DNA of 64,000 nt from Pseudomonas sp. Os17. Its GTDB lineage: Bacteria > Pseudomonadota > Gammaproteobacteria > Pseudomonadales > Pseudomonadaceae. The position numbers were made by a program, and so were the translations under genes. The DNA lies in the NCBI RefSeq assembly GCF_001547895.1, contig NZ_AP014627.1, positions 3,475,501-3,539,500 on the forward strand, in the 5' to 3' direction. Position 1 is the first letter of the stretch. Each line of letters opens with the position of its first letter. This document shows positions 22,197-31,108 of this stretch, in pieces. The notes under the pieces were generated by a model. It searched no databases. It was not told where the DNA came from and saw only the letters and a program-made list of their open reading frames with translations.

Positions 22197-22842
22197 AATG
22201 GCGGCAGCAACTCTAGCCAGTCTGAAGATCCAGCGTCCCAGCGAAAGCAACCTGGCGGTCACCGTGCTCGACCAGGAGCTGCGGGTGATCCTGCTGACGG
22301 CGGCCAACCGCAACAGCGGCATCACCAGCAGCAGCCTGAGCATGGCCAGCGAACTGGCGCGCACCAGCCGCGGCCGGGTCCTGCTGGTGGACACCAGCCT
22401 TTCGGACAACAGCCTGACCCGGCGCCTGGACCTGGGCGAACGCCCCGGCTTTCTCGACCTGGCCCTGGCCGAAACCCCGCCGCTCCTGGCGCAGTGCATC
22501 GAAAGCAGCGATGAACTGGGCTTCGATTTCCTGCCCCTGGGCCGCCGCCAGCAATACGCCGAGCGCCTGACCCCGGAACTGCTGCAGGAACTGTTGCAGG
22601 CCCTGGCCGCGGACTATCGCTTCGTGATCATCGACGGCGACCCGGTGTACAGCAGCGGCGACATCCTCACCCTGAGCACCCAGGTGGACGGCGTGGTGCT
22701 GGTGGTGCGCAGCGAGGAAACCCGCTGGGAAGTGGCCCAGGCCGCGGCGCAGCGCCTGATCCAGGCCGAGGCGAAGCTGATCGGCAGCGTGTTCAACGCT
22801 CGCAAGTACTACATGCCCAAGTGGGTTTATGACCGTCTCTGA
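22177..22842 (+). CDS. BY-kinase/ParA-like protein with degenerate P-loop
   Basis: A 221-residue CpsD/CapB-type fold normally partnered with a Wzz-like protein to control polysaccharide polymerisation. The strands and Walker A-prime region (RVLLVDTS, 67-74) and Walker B region (FVIIDGD, 149-155) are recognisable, but the P-loop place (TAANRNSGITSSS, 41-53) lacks the GK[ST] needed to bind ATP phosphate, and no C-terminal tyrosine cluster is seen. It overlaps the preceding gene by 20 bp; ATG 22198 with GGAG nine bases upstream is an alternative start. Likely a regulatory pseudo-kinase, or an enzyme that has lost ATPase activity. Confidence 0.72.
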   Translation: MAMEQVEMAAATLASLKIQRPSESNLAVTVLDQELRVILLTAANRNSGITSSSLSMASELARTSRGRVLLVDTSLSDNSLTRRLDLGERPGFLDLALAETPPLLAQCIESSDELGFDFLPLGRRQQYAERLTPELLQELLQALAADYRFVIIDGDPVYSSGDILTLSTQVDGVVLVVRSEETRWEVAQAAAQRLIQAEAKLIGSVFNARKYYMPKWVYDRL

Positions 22843-22864
22843 CCGGCACAAGGACCGTGTAACC

Positions 22865-23884
22865 ATGAACAAGCCAAGACTCTCCCTGCTGGGCCTGTCG
22901 CTGCTGGCGGCCCTGGGCGGCTGCGTCAACCGCGAGCCGCAGCAGATGCCGGTGCAGATCCTCAGCGCCCCGGCCGACCAGGCCCAGCTCACCGAGGTCA
23001 TGCCCATCGAACAGGTGCTGCGCCCGCAGGACGTGCTGGACGTGATCTTCCACATCGGCACCACCAGCCAGCAGCGCTACCTCGTGCAGCCCGGCGACCA
23101 GGTGGACGTGAGCTTCCTCACCGCGCCGGAGCTGGGCGGCAGCAAGCTGGTACTGCCCGACGGCAGCATCGACATGCCCTACGTGGGCAATATCCAGGTC
23201 GCCGGGCTGTCCGCCGAACAGGCGCGCCAGGCCCTGGAAACGCAGTACGCCAAGGTGCTGAAGAAGCCGCAGATCACCTTCTCGATCTCCCACGCCATGG
23301 CCCAGCTGGACAACCTGCGCACCAGCCTGACCAACCCGGCCACCGGCCTGAGCCGGGAGATCGTGGTCGGCTCCGACGGCCGCGCCAGCTTCCCGCTGCT
23401 GGGCAGCCTGTCGTTGCAGGGCAAGAGCCTCAGCGAGCTGCAGACCCTGATCAACCAGCGCTACGCCAAGGAAGTGGGCCAGGTCAGCGTCGACGTGCTG
23501 CTCAAGACCACCGCGGCCAACGAAGTGTTCGTCATGGGCGAAGTCGGCCAGCCCGGGGCCTATCCGGTGCGCCGGCCGATCTCGGTGCTCGAAGCCCTGA
23601 CCCTGGCCAAGGGCGCCGGTCCCACCGCGCGCCTGGATTCGGTGGTGATCATGCGGCGCAAGGGCAATCAGGTCGAAGCCCGGGTGTATGACGCCGATGC
23701 GGCGCTGGACGGCAAGGCCCTGCAGTTCGCCTACCTGCAGCCGGACGACATGCTCTACGTGCCCAAGACCCGCCTGGCCAAGGCCGGGGCCCTGAGCAAG
23801 CAGCTGGCGGACGTGATCATGTTCCAGGGTGTCGGGTTCAGCTTCGGCTACCGCGTCGACAACAAAGAAACGAACAACAACTGA
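22865..23884 (+). CDS. Polysaccharide export outer-membrane lipoprotein (OPX, Wza-like)
   Basis: Forms the outer-membrane/periplasmic exit channel. It has 339 residues: lipoprotein signal with lipobox LGGC (Cys20), a Poly_export domain starting YLVQPGDQVDVSF and two or more SLBB-type segments (EIVVGSDGRASFPLLG, EVFVMGEVGQPGAYPV). It begins 22 bp after the kinase-like gene and precedes the co-polymerase gene, the standard order of Wzy-type loci. Confidence 0.9.
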   Translation: MNKPRLSLLGLSLLAALGGCVNREPQQMPVQILSAPADQAQLTEVMPIEQVLRPQDVLDVIFHIGTTSQQRYLVQPGDQVDVSFLTAPELGGSKLVLPDGSIDMPYVGNIQVAGLSAEQARQALETQYAKVLKKPQITFSISHAMAQLDNLRTSLTNPATGLSREIVVGSDGRASFPLLGSLSLQGKSLSELQTLINQRYAKEVGQVSVDVLLKTTAANEVFVMGEVGQPGAYPVRRPISVLEALTLAKGAGPTARLDSVVIMRRKGNQVEARVYDADAALDGKALQFAYLQPDDMLYVPKTRLAKAGALSKQLADVIMFQGVGFSFGYRVDNKETNNN

Positions 23885-23895
23885 GTTCCCTCTTG

Positions 23896-25488
23896 ATGAC
23901 CAAGATCGAAAACTACCTGCACGAGTTCCTCCTCGTGTTCTTTGTCAATCGACGCCTGATCAAGCGGGTGTTCCTGGGTTTCGCGGTGATTGCGCTGTTG
24001 CTGCCGCTGGTGCTCAAGCAGAGCTTCGAGATCACCGCCGAGGTCATAGTGCAGTCCAAGAAACTGTCGCAGACCGACGCCAACACCGTGCTCACCCCGG
24101 ACAGCGACAAGTTCATCCCGCCGTCCCTGGCGGACATGGAGACCGAGAGCAATATCCTGCGTTCGCCGACCCTGATCCGCACCACCATCGAGCAGCTGCG
24201 CGGCGAAGGTCAGTTCGGCGGCAATGAGGGCCTGTTGACCCGGCTGATCGTCAAGCCGATCCGCAATGGCCTGATCGACCCGCTGCGCAACCATGTGATC
24301 AACCCGCTGCGCGGCTTCTTCGGCCTGGCCGTGGACCCGGTGCGCGACACCAGCCTGGATGCCTTCACCGATCAGGCGGTCAAGGACCTGAAGATCGGCA
24401 CCCTGCCCGGCTCCAACGTGATCTCCATCGTCTATGCCAGCCCCAATGCCGCCGAAGGCACGCGCTTTGTCGAGCGCCTGCTGGCCAACTACCTGAAAAA
24501 CCGCCAGGACCTGCAATCCAACGAACTGCCCGAAGCCTTCTATGAACAGAAGAAGGCCCAGTACCAGTCGCGCCTGGATGACCTGGAAGGCAAGCGCCAG
24601 GCGCTGCTGGAAGCCGCGCACGCCTCCGATCCCAAGGAGGAGATCACCTTCCGCCTGAACGCCATCAACACCGAGGAGCAATCGCTCAACGGCTACCGCG
24701 ACCAGGCCCTGGAGAACCAGCGCCGCCTGGACTACCTGCAGAAGAACCTGGCGGCGGCACGCAAGGCCGGCCTCACCGACTACACCTTCCCCTTCGCCTT
24801 CGCCAACACCGTGGACAACGTGGCCTACGAAGACCGCGAGATCAAGCAACTGGGCGAGCAACTGACCAATCTGGTGAGCCAGTACGGCACCACCGCCGAC
24901 ACCTACCGCGCCGACAGCGTACCGATGCAGCAGCAGCGCGAGCAGATCGTGCGGGCCCGGGCGCAGTTCCTCAAAGTGGTGGAAAACCGGGTGCGCGAGC
25001 GCAGCAGCGACCTGCAGATCACCCAGTCGGTGATCGCGCAGAAAACCGCGCGGATCAACGACTACAAGGCGCGGGTCCGCGACCTGCAAGAGGTGCTGAG
25101 CAAGCTGCGCCAGCTGGACACCGAAATCGATGCCTTGCACAAGGCCTTCTTCACCTACACCCAGCGCTATGAAGAAAGCCGTGGCGAACGCCTGATCAGC
25201 GGCGAACTGTCCAACGCCCGGGTGCTCAGCCAGCCTTACGAACCCAGCGAAGCGGCGTTTCCCAAGCCGATGCTGATCATTCCCCTGGGCCTGCTCACCG
25301 GCCTGCTGCTGGCGATTGCCCTGGGGTATGTCTACGAGTTCTTCGATCACCGCTTCAAGCACCCGGCCCAGGTCAGCGACCACCTCGGCCTGCCGGTGCT
25401 GATGGTGCTCAACGCGCCCCAGGAACAGCCGGTCAACCCCTTCCCGCGCTGGACCTGGCGCTGGGCCTGGCATTGGGCCAAGCAATGA
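23896..25488 (+). CDS. Polysaccharide co-polymerase / chain-length determinant (Wzz family)
   Basis: Inner-membrane protein of 530 residues with a membrane helix near the N-terminus (VFLGFAVIALLLPLVL), a long periplasmic coiled-coil-rich region (about 45-440) and a C-terminal helix (MLIIPLGLLTGLLLAIALGYVYEFF). There is no fused kinase domain; the separate degenerate kinase-like protein upstream is its probable partner. The proline-rich P-x2-P pattern expected near the second helix is seen as FPKPMLIIP. ATG 23896 directly follows an in-frame TTG. Confidence 0.88.
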   Translation: MTKIENYLHEFLLVFFVNRRLIKRVFLGFAVIALLLPLVLKQSFEITAEVIVQSKKLSQTDANTVLTPDSDKFIPPSLADMETESNILRSPTLIRTTIEQLRGEGQFGGNEGLLTRLIVKPIRNGLIDPLRNHVINPLRGFFGLAVDPVRDTSLDAFTDQAVKDLKIGTLPGSNVISIVYASPNAAEGTRFVERLLANYLKNRQDLQSNELPEAFYEQKKAQYQSRLDDLEGKRQALLEAAHASDPKEEITFRLNAINTEEQSLNGYRDQALENQRRLDYLQKNLAAARKAGLTDYTFPFAFANTVDNVAYEDREIKQLGEQLTNLVSQYGTTADTYRADSVPMQQQREQIVRARAQFLKVVENRVRERSSDLQITQSVIAQKTARINDYKARVRDLQEVLSKLRQLDTEIDALHKAFFTYTQRYEESRGERLISGELSNARVLSQPYEPSEAAFPKPMLIIPLGLLTGLLLAIALGYVYEFFDHRFKHPAQVSDHLGLPVLMVLNAPQEQPVNPFPRWTWRWAWHWAKQ

Positions 25489-26600
25489 GCGACCTGAGCA
25501 TGGCGGCGCAACCGGTTGTGCACCTGATCCACAGCGGCGGCTTCTACGGCGCCGAACGCATGCTGCTGGATCATTGCCGGGTCACCCCGGGACGGCATCG
25601 GGTGGTGTTCATCAACGCTCCCGAGGCGCTGCTGCAGCGTTTTGCCCAGGACGGGGTGACCTGCCACAACTGCCGCTGCCTCAAGCAACTGCTGAGCCAT
25701 CTGCGCCAGCAGCCGGGGCTGCTCAACGCCCACAACTTCAAGGCCCAGGTGTTCGCCTGGATCTGCGCCCGGCGCCTGGGCCTGCCCCTGGTGCTGACCC
25801 AGCACGGCTTCACCCCGCGCAGCCTGAAACAGAAGCTCTACACCTGGATCAGCCTGCGCCTGTGCCGCAGCCCACGGGTGCGCCGGGTGGCGTGCGTGGC
25901 CCAGAGCATTGCCCAGTTGCACCTGCAGGCCGGGGTACCCGCGAGCAAACTGCAGGTGATCGCCAACGGCCTGCCGGAGCCGCAGCGTCCGGCGCCGGCG
26001 AGCAAGGAAGGTCCGCCGTTGCAGGAAGCCCTGATCCGCCGCGACGAGGCGGCGCCGCTGGTGGGGTTCGTCGGTCGCCTGAGTGCGGAAAAAGGCCCGG
26101 ACCTGTTTCTCGACGCGCTGATCGGCCTGTGCCGGCAGCGCCCTGCGCTCAGGGCCGTGCTGCTGGGCGACGGTGAACAGAACCAGGCGCTGCGCCAGCG
26201 TATCGACGAGGCCGGGCTGACCCTGCGCATCCTGCTGCCGGGCTACCAGAACGACATGCAGCCCTGGCTCAAGCGCCTCAACGTGCTGGTGCTCAGCTCG
26301 CGCACCGAAGGCACGCCGATGATCCTGCTCGAAGCCATGCAGGCCGGCACCCCGGTGGTGGCCTTCGCCGTGGGCGGGATTCCCGATGTGCTGCAGCACC
26401 GGCAGAACGGCCTGCTGGCCAAGCCCCTGGACAGCGCCGATCTGGCCCGCTGCATCGGCCGCCTGCTGGATGACCCGGCCCTGGCCGGAGAACTGGCCGA
26501 GGCCGCTCGCGTCACCCAGCGCAAGCACTACCACCTGCCGACCCTGGCGCACCGCTGGGATGAGCTGTACCGCCTGGCCAGGGAGAGCGCCACGGTATGA
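25485..26600 (+). CDS. Glycosyltransferase, family 4
   Basis: Cytoplasmic GT-B enzyme of 371 residues adding a sugar to the lipid-linked repeat unit. The N-terminal glycine-rich HSGGFYGAERMLLDH and the C-terminal donor-site GRLSAEKGPDLFLDAL and SRTEGTPMILLEAMQAGTPVV (E-x7-E) are clear. It starts with an ATGA overlap with the co-polymerase stop. Donor sugar unknown. Confidence 0.9.
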   Translation: MSDLSMAAQPVVHLIHSGGFYGAERMLLDHCRVTPGRHRVVFINAPEALLQRFAQDGVTCHNCRCLKQLLSHLRQQPGLLNAHNFKAQVFAWICARRLGLPLVLTQHGFTPRSLKQKLYTWISLRLCRSPRVRRVACVAQSIAQLHLQAGVPASKLQVIANGLPEPQRPAPASKEGPPLQEALIRRDEAAPLVGFVGRLSAEKGPDLFLDALIGLCRQRPALRAVLLGDGEQNQALRQRIDEAGLTLRILLPGYQNDMQPWLKRLNVLVLSSRTEGTPMILLEAMQAGTPVVAFAVGGIPDVLQHRQNGLLAKPLDSADLARCIGRLLDDPALAGELAEAARVTQRKHYHLPTLAHRWDELYRLARESATV

Positions 26601-27955
26601 TCGCCGCTCCTGTTCTGGGCATTGTGCTGGGCCTGGCCAGCCTGTTGCTGCTGGCCAGTCCCTGGCCGTTTCTGGCACCGCTGACAGTACTCGGGCTGGT
26701 GGGCGTGGCCGTGCTCTATCGCCGTCCGGGCTGGGGCCTGCTGGGGATCTGTGCCCTGGTGCCGTTCGAAGGTTTGTTCAAGGACAGCCCGTTCTCCGCG
26801 GCCAAGCTGCTGGGGGCCTCGCTGATCCTGATCATGCTGTGCAAGCTGTTGCTGCGGCAGATTCCCGATACCCGCCTGCGCAGCAACCTGTGGCGGGCCC
26901 TGGGCCCCTTCCTGCTGTGCCTGCTGCTGAGCCTGATGTACAGCGAAAACCTGCTGGTGTCCCTGGACAGCCTGCGGGAGCTGGCGGTGGGCCTGGTGCT
27001 GTTCTTCGTCACCCTGCTGATCGCCCGGGAAACCCACCTGCTGATGCTCTGCCGCCTGCTGGCGCTGAGCGTGGCGACCACCTGCGTGATCGCCCTGGTG
27101 TCGGCCAAGTACCAGGTCGGCGGCCGCGCCATCGGCCTGCTGCAGGACGCCAACTACTTCGCCCTGCTGATTGCCATGGCGGTGCCGCCGGCGATCCTCC
27201 TGGCGCTGCGTTCGCCCTACTGGCCGGTGCGGCTGTTCTGGGTCGGCATCAGCCTGACCCTGATGGCCGGGATGACCAAGACCGACTCGCGCTCGGGGCT
27301 GTTGGTGGTGCTGTTCACCATTGCCATCGGCGTCTGGCACTACCGCGACCGGCTCAAGGGCCTGCGGCCCAAGCACCTGGGGTTTGCCATGTTCGCCGTG
27401 GCGATCCTGGTGCCCCTGGGGATCGCCGTGCTGCCGGCGCAGTACGTGGAGCGGATCCAGTCCCTGAGCATGCTCAAGTCCGGTTCGCACTCGGCGGACA
27501 CCTCCCTGGGCCGACGCACCTCCTACCTGGTGGTGGGCGGCCAGATGATCCGCGAGAACCCGTTGCTGGGCTCGGGCCTGGGCACCTTCCCGATACATTA
27601 CGCGCAGACCGGCTTCGCCAGCAGCTTCTCGGAAAACATGAACGAGCCGGACCTGTTCCGCCGCGCCCACAACACCTACCTGGAGCTGTTCAGCGAACTG
27701 GGGATTCCCGGCGGCCTGAGCTTCGTGGCGCTGATGCTCATGGGCCTGCGCAACTTCGAGCGGGCGCGCCAGGGCTTTCTCGCCCGGGGTCGACGCGAGC
27801 AGGCCGACATTGCCACCCACCTGGGCCTGAGCCTGTTGGCCATGGCGGTGTTCCTGCTGTTTCTCAGCGCCCCCAACCACAAGTACCTGTGGATCTTCCT
27901 GGCCCTGTCCAGCGTGCTGCGGCTGCAGGCCGAAGAGGCCCACGACCCGGCCTGA
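26597..27955 (+). CDS. O-antigen polymerase/ligase-like membrane protein (Wzy)
   Basis: A 452-residue protein with about 10-12 hydrophobic helices and a large periplasmic loop holding GRRTSYLVVGGQMIRENPLLGSG and the RAHNTYLELFSELG motif of the O-antigen ligase superfamily. In this operon with a flippase and co-polymerase it is most likely the polymerase. ATGA overlap with the preceding transferase gene. Confidence 0.85.
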   Translation: MIAAPVLGIVLGLASLLLLASPWPFLAPLTVLGLVGVAVLYRRPGWGLLGICALVPFEGLFKDSPFSAAKLLGASLILIMLCKLLLRQIPDTRLRSNLWRALGPFLLCLLLSLMYSENLLVSLDSLRELAVGLVLFFVTLLIARETHLLMLCRLLALSVATTCVIALVSAKYQVGGRAIGLLQDANYFALLIAMAVPPAILLALRSPYWPVRLFWVGISLTLMAGMTKTDSRSGLLVVLFTIAIGVWHYRDRLKGLRPKHLGFAMFAVAILVPLGIAVLPAQYVERIQSLSMLKSGSHSADTSLGRRTSYLVVGGQMIRENPLLGSGLGTFPIHYAQTGFASSFSENMNEPDLFRRAHNTYLELFSELGIPGGLSFVALMLMGLRNFERARQGFLARGRREQADIATHLGLSLLAMAVFLLFLSAPNHKYLWIFLALSSVLRLQAEEAHDPA

Positions 27956-28013
27956 GAGCGCTGCACGCGCCCGGCCGGGCCCCAACAACACCATCTGGCC
28001 AAGGGAGGCAAAG

Positions 28014-28979
28014 ATGCAAAGGATCAGCGTGATCGTGCCCATGTACAACGAGGCGCGTCACATCACCCGGACCCTGGACAGCGTGATCCTGGCGGCCAGG
28101 GTCGCTGCCGTCGATTACGAACTGATCGTGGTGGACAACGGTTCCACCGATCAGGGGCCGCAACGGGCCCGGGAACTGGGCGCGCGGGTGCTGTTGTGCC
28201 CGGGCATCGGTATCGGTGCCTTGCGCAATCGCGGCGCCGCCATGGCCACCGGCGATTGCCTGGCGTTCATCGACGCCGATATCGAAGTGCCCGCCAACTG
28301 GCTGCAGCTCTGGCGCCAGGTCCTGGCCGATAACCGCGCCGAAGTCCTGGCCCTGGATTGCGCCGCGCCGCGCTGCGCGCCCTGGTTCGCCCGGGCCTGG
28401 CAACGGCGCAGCCTGACCGCCGGCCGCCAGGCCCGGCAACGGCAATGGTTGCCCAGCGCCAACCTGTGCCTGCGGCGGGTCTGGTTCGAACGGGTCGGCG
28501 GTTTCGACGAGCGCCTGCGCACCGGCGAAGACAAGGACCTCGGCCTGCGCCTGCACGCCGCCGGTGCCCGGCAGATCAGCCTGCCCGAGCCCCAGGTACT
28601 GCACTGGGGCTTTGAAGGCAGCTGGGGCGAATGGGCCGGCAAGGAACGCTGGCGCCAGGGCAGTCACGGGCAATTGCTCAAGGCCGCCGGGTTCAATCCG
28701 CGCCTGCTGCGCTTTCCCTTGCTGTGCCTGGCCTGCGCCCTGCTGAGCGGGGCGGCGCTGCTGGCCCTGGTCGCAGGTCGGCCGGTTGCGGCCGCCCTGT
28801 GCCTGCTGCTGGGCGCCCTGGCGCCGTTGCTGCTGGCCTTGCGCCAGGGCTGGCGCCACCGCGATCCGCTGTTCGTCCTGCAACTCTGGCTGCTGCACGG
28901 GGTGCGCCTGCACCTGGGTGCCGTGGCCCTGGTGCAGGGTCTTTTCAACCGTGCTGCCGTGAGACCTGACCGTGGCTAA
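28014..28979 (+). CDS. Glycosyltransferase, family 2
   Basis: GT-A enzyme of 321 residues: N-terminal SVIVPMYNEARHITRTLDSV, nucleotide-binding VDNGSTDQGP, metal-binding FIDADIEVP, and acceptor-side GEDKDLGLRLH. Two hydrophobic helices at the C-terminus (about 240-290) anchor it to the membrane. GGGAGG lies seven bases before the ATG, and the 58-bp gap before it is one of the few in the operon. Confidence 0.88.
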   Translation: MQRISVIVPMYNEARHITRTLDSVILAARVAAVDYELIVVDNGSTDQGPQRARELGARVLLCPGIGIGALRNRGAAMATGDCLAFIDADIEVPANWLQLWRQVLADNRAEVLALDCAAPRCAPWFARAWQRRSLTAGRQARQRQWLPSANLCLRRVWFERVGGFDERLRTGEDKDLGLRLHAAGARQISLPEPQVLHWGFEGSWGEWAGKERWRQGSHGQLLKAAGFNPRLLRFPLLCLACALLSGAALLALVAGRPVAAALCLLLGALAPLLLALRQGWRHRDPLFVLQLWLLHGVRLHLGAVALVQGLFNRAAVRPDRG

Positions 28980-30108
28980 GACTCTTTTCTGGCTGTGCCT
29001 GCTCCTGCCCTTCTATGCCTGGATCGGTTACCCGATGCTGCTGGGCCTGCTCAGCCTGTTCGTGCGACCGCGGCCGCAGCAGGAGGCGCTGCCGCTGTCG
29101 GTCAGCGTGATCATCGCCGCCCACAACGAAGGCCCGCACATCGAACACAAGCTGCGCACCCTGCTGCAACAGGATTACCCGGCCACGGACCTGCAGATCA
29201 TCCTCGCCAGCGACGGCTCCAGCGACGACACCGTGGCCACCGCGTTGAGCGTGCGCGATTCGCGGATCGTGGTCCTGGACCTGCCGCGGGTGGGCAAGGC
29301 CGGGGCCCTGAACACCGCGGTGGAACTGGCACGCAACGACATCCTGGTGTTCACCGACGCCGACAACCAATGGTCCGACGACACCCTGGGCAAGCTCCTG
29401 GCGCCCCTGGCCGATCCCCAGGTCGGCGCCTGCGGCGGGCACATGATCATCCCCAACCCGGGGCACAACCTGAGCCTGGGCGACAGCCTTTATCGGCACT
29501 ACGAAGCCTGGTTGCGCCAGGCCGAGAACCGCACCGGCTGCATGGTTTCCGCCGACGGCGCGCTGCTGGCCCTGCGCCGCGAGCTGTTCCAGCGCATTCC
29601 CGCCGAGGTCAACGATGACTTCTTCATCAGCACCTGCGCCCCGGTGGCGGGCAAACGCATCGTCTATGTGGAGCAGGCCCAGGTCCTGGACCAGGGCGTG
29701 GACGACGCCGGCAAGCAGTATCGGCGGCGCCTGCGGGTCACGGTCGGCGGCCTGCAGAGCCTGGCCCAGCGCCGTGAGCTGATGAACCCGCTGCGCCACG
29801 GCGCCTACGCCATCGCCCTGATCAGCCACAAGCTGACCCGCCGCCTGGCCCCGGTGCTGTTGCTGCCCTTGCTGCTGAGCAACCTGTGGCTGTGGAACGC
29901 CGGCCCCTTCTACAGCCTGTGCCTGCTGGCCCAGTTGCTCGGCTACGGCGCCGGGCTGCTGGGGCTGCTGGACCGTCGCGGGCGCTTGCCCAAGGTGTTT
30001 CGTCTCGCCGGCTTCGTGCTGGTGACCCTGGCCGGCATGAGCGTGGGCCTCTGGCAGTTTCTCCGCGGGCGGCGCTATGCCCTGTGGAACCCACAACAGA
30101 ATCGCTGA
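28972..30108 (+). CDS. Membrane glycosyltransferase, family 2 (processive-type architecture)
   Basis: The 378-residue protein has an N-terminal helix, a GT-A domain (VSVIIAAHNEGPHIEHKLRTLL, ASDGSSDDT, VFTDADNQW, NDDFFIST) and a C-terminal group of about three helices, the layout of IcaA/NodC-like enzymes, with QYRRRLR in the place of QxxRW. It starts at GTG, overlapping the previous gene by 8 bp. In a Wzy-type locus it probably adds a single sugar. Confidence 0.85.
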   Translation: MAKTLFWLCLLLPFYAWIGYPMLLGLLSLFVRPRPQQEALPLSVSVIIAAHNEGPHIEHKLRTLLQQDYPATDLQIILASDGSSDDTVATALSVRDSRIVVLDLPRVGKAGALNTAVELARNDILVFTDADNQWSDDTLGKLLAPLADPQVGACGGHMIIPNPGHNLSLGDSLYRHYEAWLRQAENRTGCMVSADGALLALRRELFQRIPAEVNDDFFISTCAPVAGKRIVYVEQAQVLDQGVDDAGKQYRRRLRVTVGGLQSLAQRRELMNPLRHGAYAIALISHKLTRRLAPVLLLPLLLSNLWLWNAGPFYSLCLLAQLLGYGAGLLGLLDRRGRLPKVFRLAGFVLVTLAGMSVGLWQFLRGRRYALWNPQQNR

Positions 30109-30109
30109 C

Positions 30110-31108
30110 ATGAACCTCAAACAATCCCTCAAGCGCCTGCTCGGCAGCGCCTACCTGCACAGCCTGGCCCGGGTGCGCCTGAGCGACGCCGGGGTGGTGC
30201 TGATGCTGCACAGGGTGCTGGCCGACGACAGCGCCGCCAGCCTGCCCCATCGCGCCCCGCTGTGCGTTGGCCAGCAGCACTTCGAGCAGTTGCTGCGCTG
30301 GCTGCGGCGGCACTTCGACTGCGTGCCCCTGGAGCACCTGCTGGAGTTTCCCGGGGGCGCGCGGCCCCGGCTGGCCCTGACCTTCGACGACGGCTGGCGC
30401 GACAACGCCGAGGTCGCCTACCCGCTGCTGGAGCGCTACGAGATGCCGGCGAGCATCTTCCTGTCCACCGATTTCATCGGCAGCCGCCAGGGCTTCTGGT
30501 GGGAGTCCATCGGCGAAACCCTGTGGCAGCAGGCCGACAGGGCCGCGGCCCGGCCGCTGCTGGCCCAGTTGCGGGCGCTGGCCCTGACGCCGCCCGCCGA
30601 ACTGTTGCAACCGGGCACCGGCCACGCCCGCAGCCGGCTCCTGGGCGAATACCTGCAACGCCTCAAGGGGCTGGCCCCGCACAGTCTGCAGGCCCTGGCC
30701 GACAGCTGCCCGGACGACCATGCGCCCCACAGCCTGGACTGGGCCCAGGTCAAGCACCTGGAACGTTCGGCGCTGGTGCGCTTCGGTCCCCACGGCGCCA
30801 GCCACGGGATTCTCACCCGGCTTGACGGCCCGGCACTGCGCGCCGACCTGCAACGCTCCCACGCCGCCCTGCAGGAACATTGCCGGGCACCGCTGGGGGT
30901 GTACTGCTACCCCAACGGCGATCACAACCCCGAGGTGCGCGCCGCGGTGGCCGAGCTGGGCTACCGCTACGCCCTGGGCACCCGCCCGGGGCTGATCGAG
31001 GCCGAGGGCAATCCGTGGCTGGCCCTGCCGCGCATCGACGTCAGCCAGGCCAGCGCCGCGCGCCCGGGGTTGCTGGCCTGGCGCCTGCTGCAGGGGGCCC
31101 GGGCATGA
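30110..31108 (+). CDS. Polysaccharide deacetylase (NodB homology, CE4)
   Basis: A 332-residue protein with the metal-binding aspartate motif LTFDDGWRDN near residues 87-96 and a histidine motif GPHGASHGIL near 226-235, consistent with zinc-dependent removal of N- or O-acetyl groups. No signal peptide is obvious, so it may act on the lipid-linked unit on the cytoplasmic side. ATG 30110 begins the conserved part, one base after the preceding stop; the longer frame from 30077 lies inside the upstream gene. Confidence 0.83.
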   Translation: MNLKQSLKRLLGSAYLHSLARVRLSDAGVVLMLHRVLADDSAASLPHRAPLCVGQQHFEQLLRWLRRHFDCVPLEHLLEFPGGARPRLALTFDDGWRDNAEVAYPLLERYEMPASIFLSTDFIGSRQGFWWESIGETLWQQADRAAARPLLAQLRALALTPPAELLQPGTGHARSRLLGEYLQRLKGLAPHSLQALADSCPDDHAPHSLDWAQVKHLERSALVRFGPHGASHGILTRLDGPALRADLQRSHAALQEHCRAPLGVYCYPNGDHNPEVRAAVAELGYRYALGTRPGLIEAEGNPWLALPRIDVSQASAARPGLLAWRLLQGARA

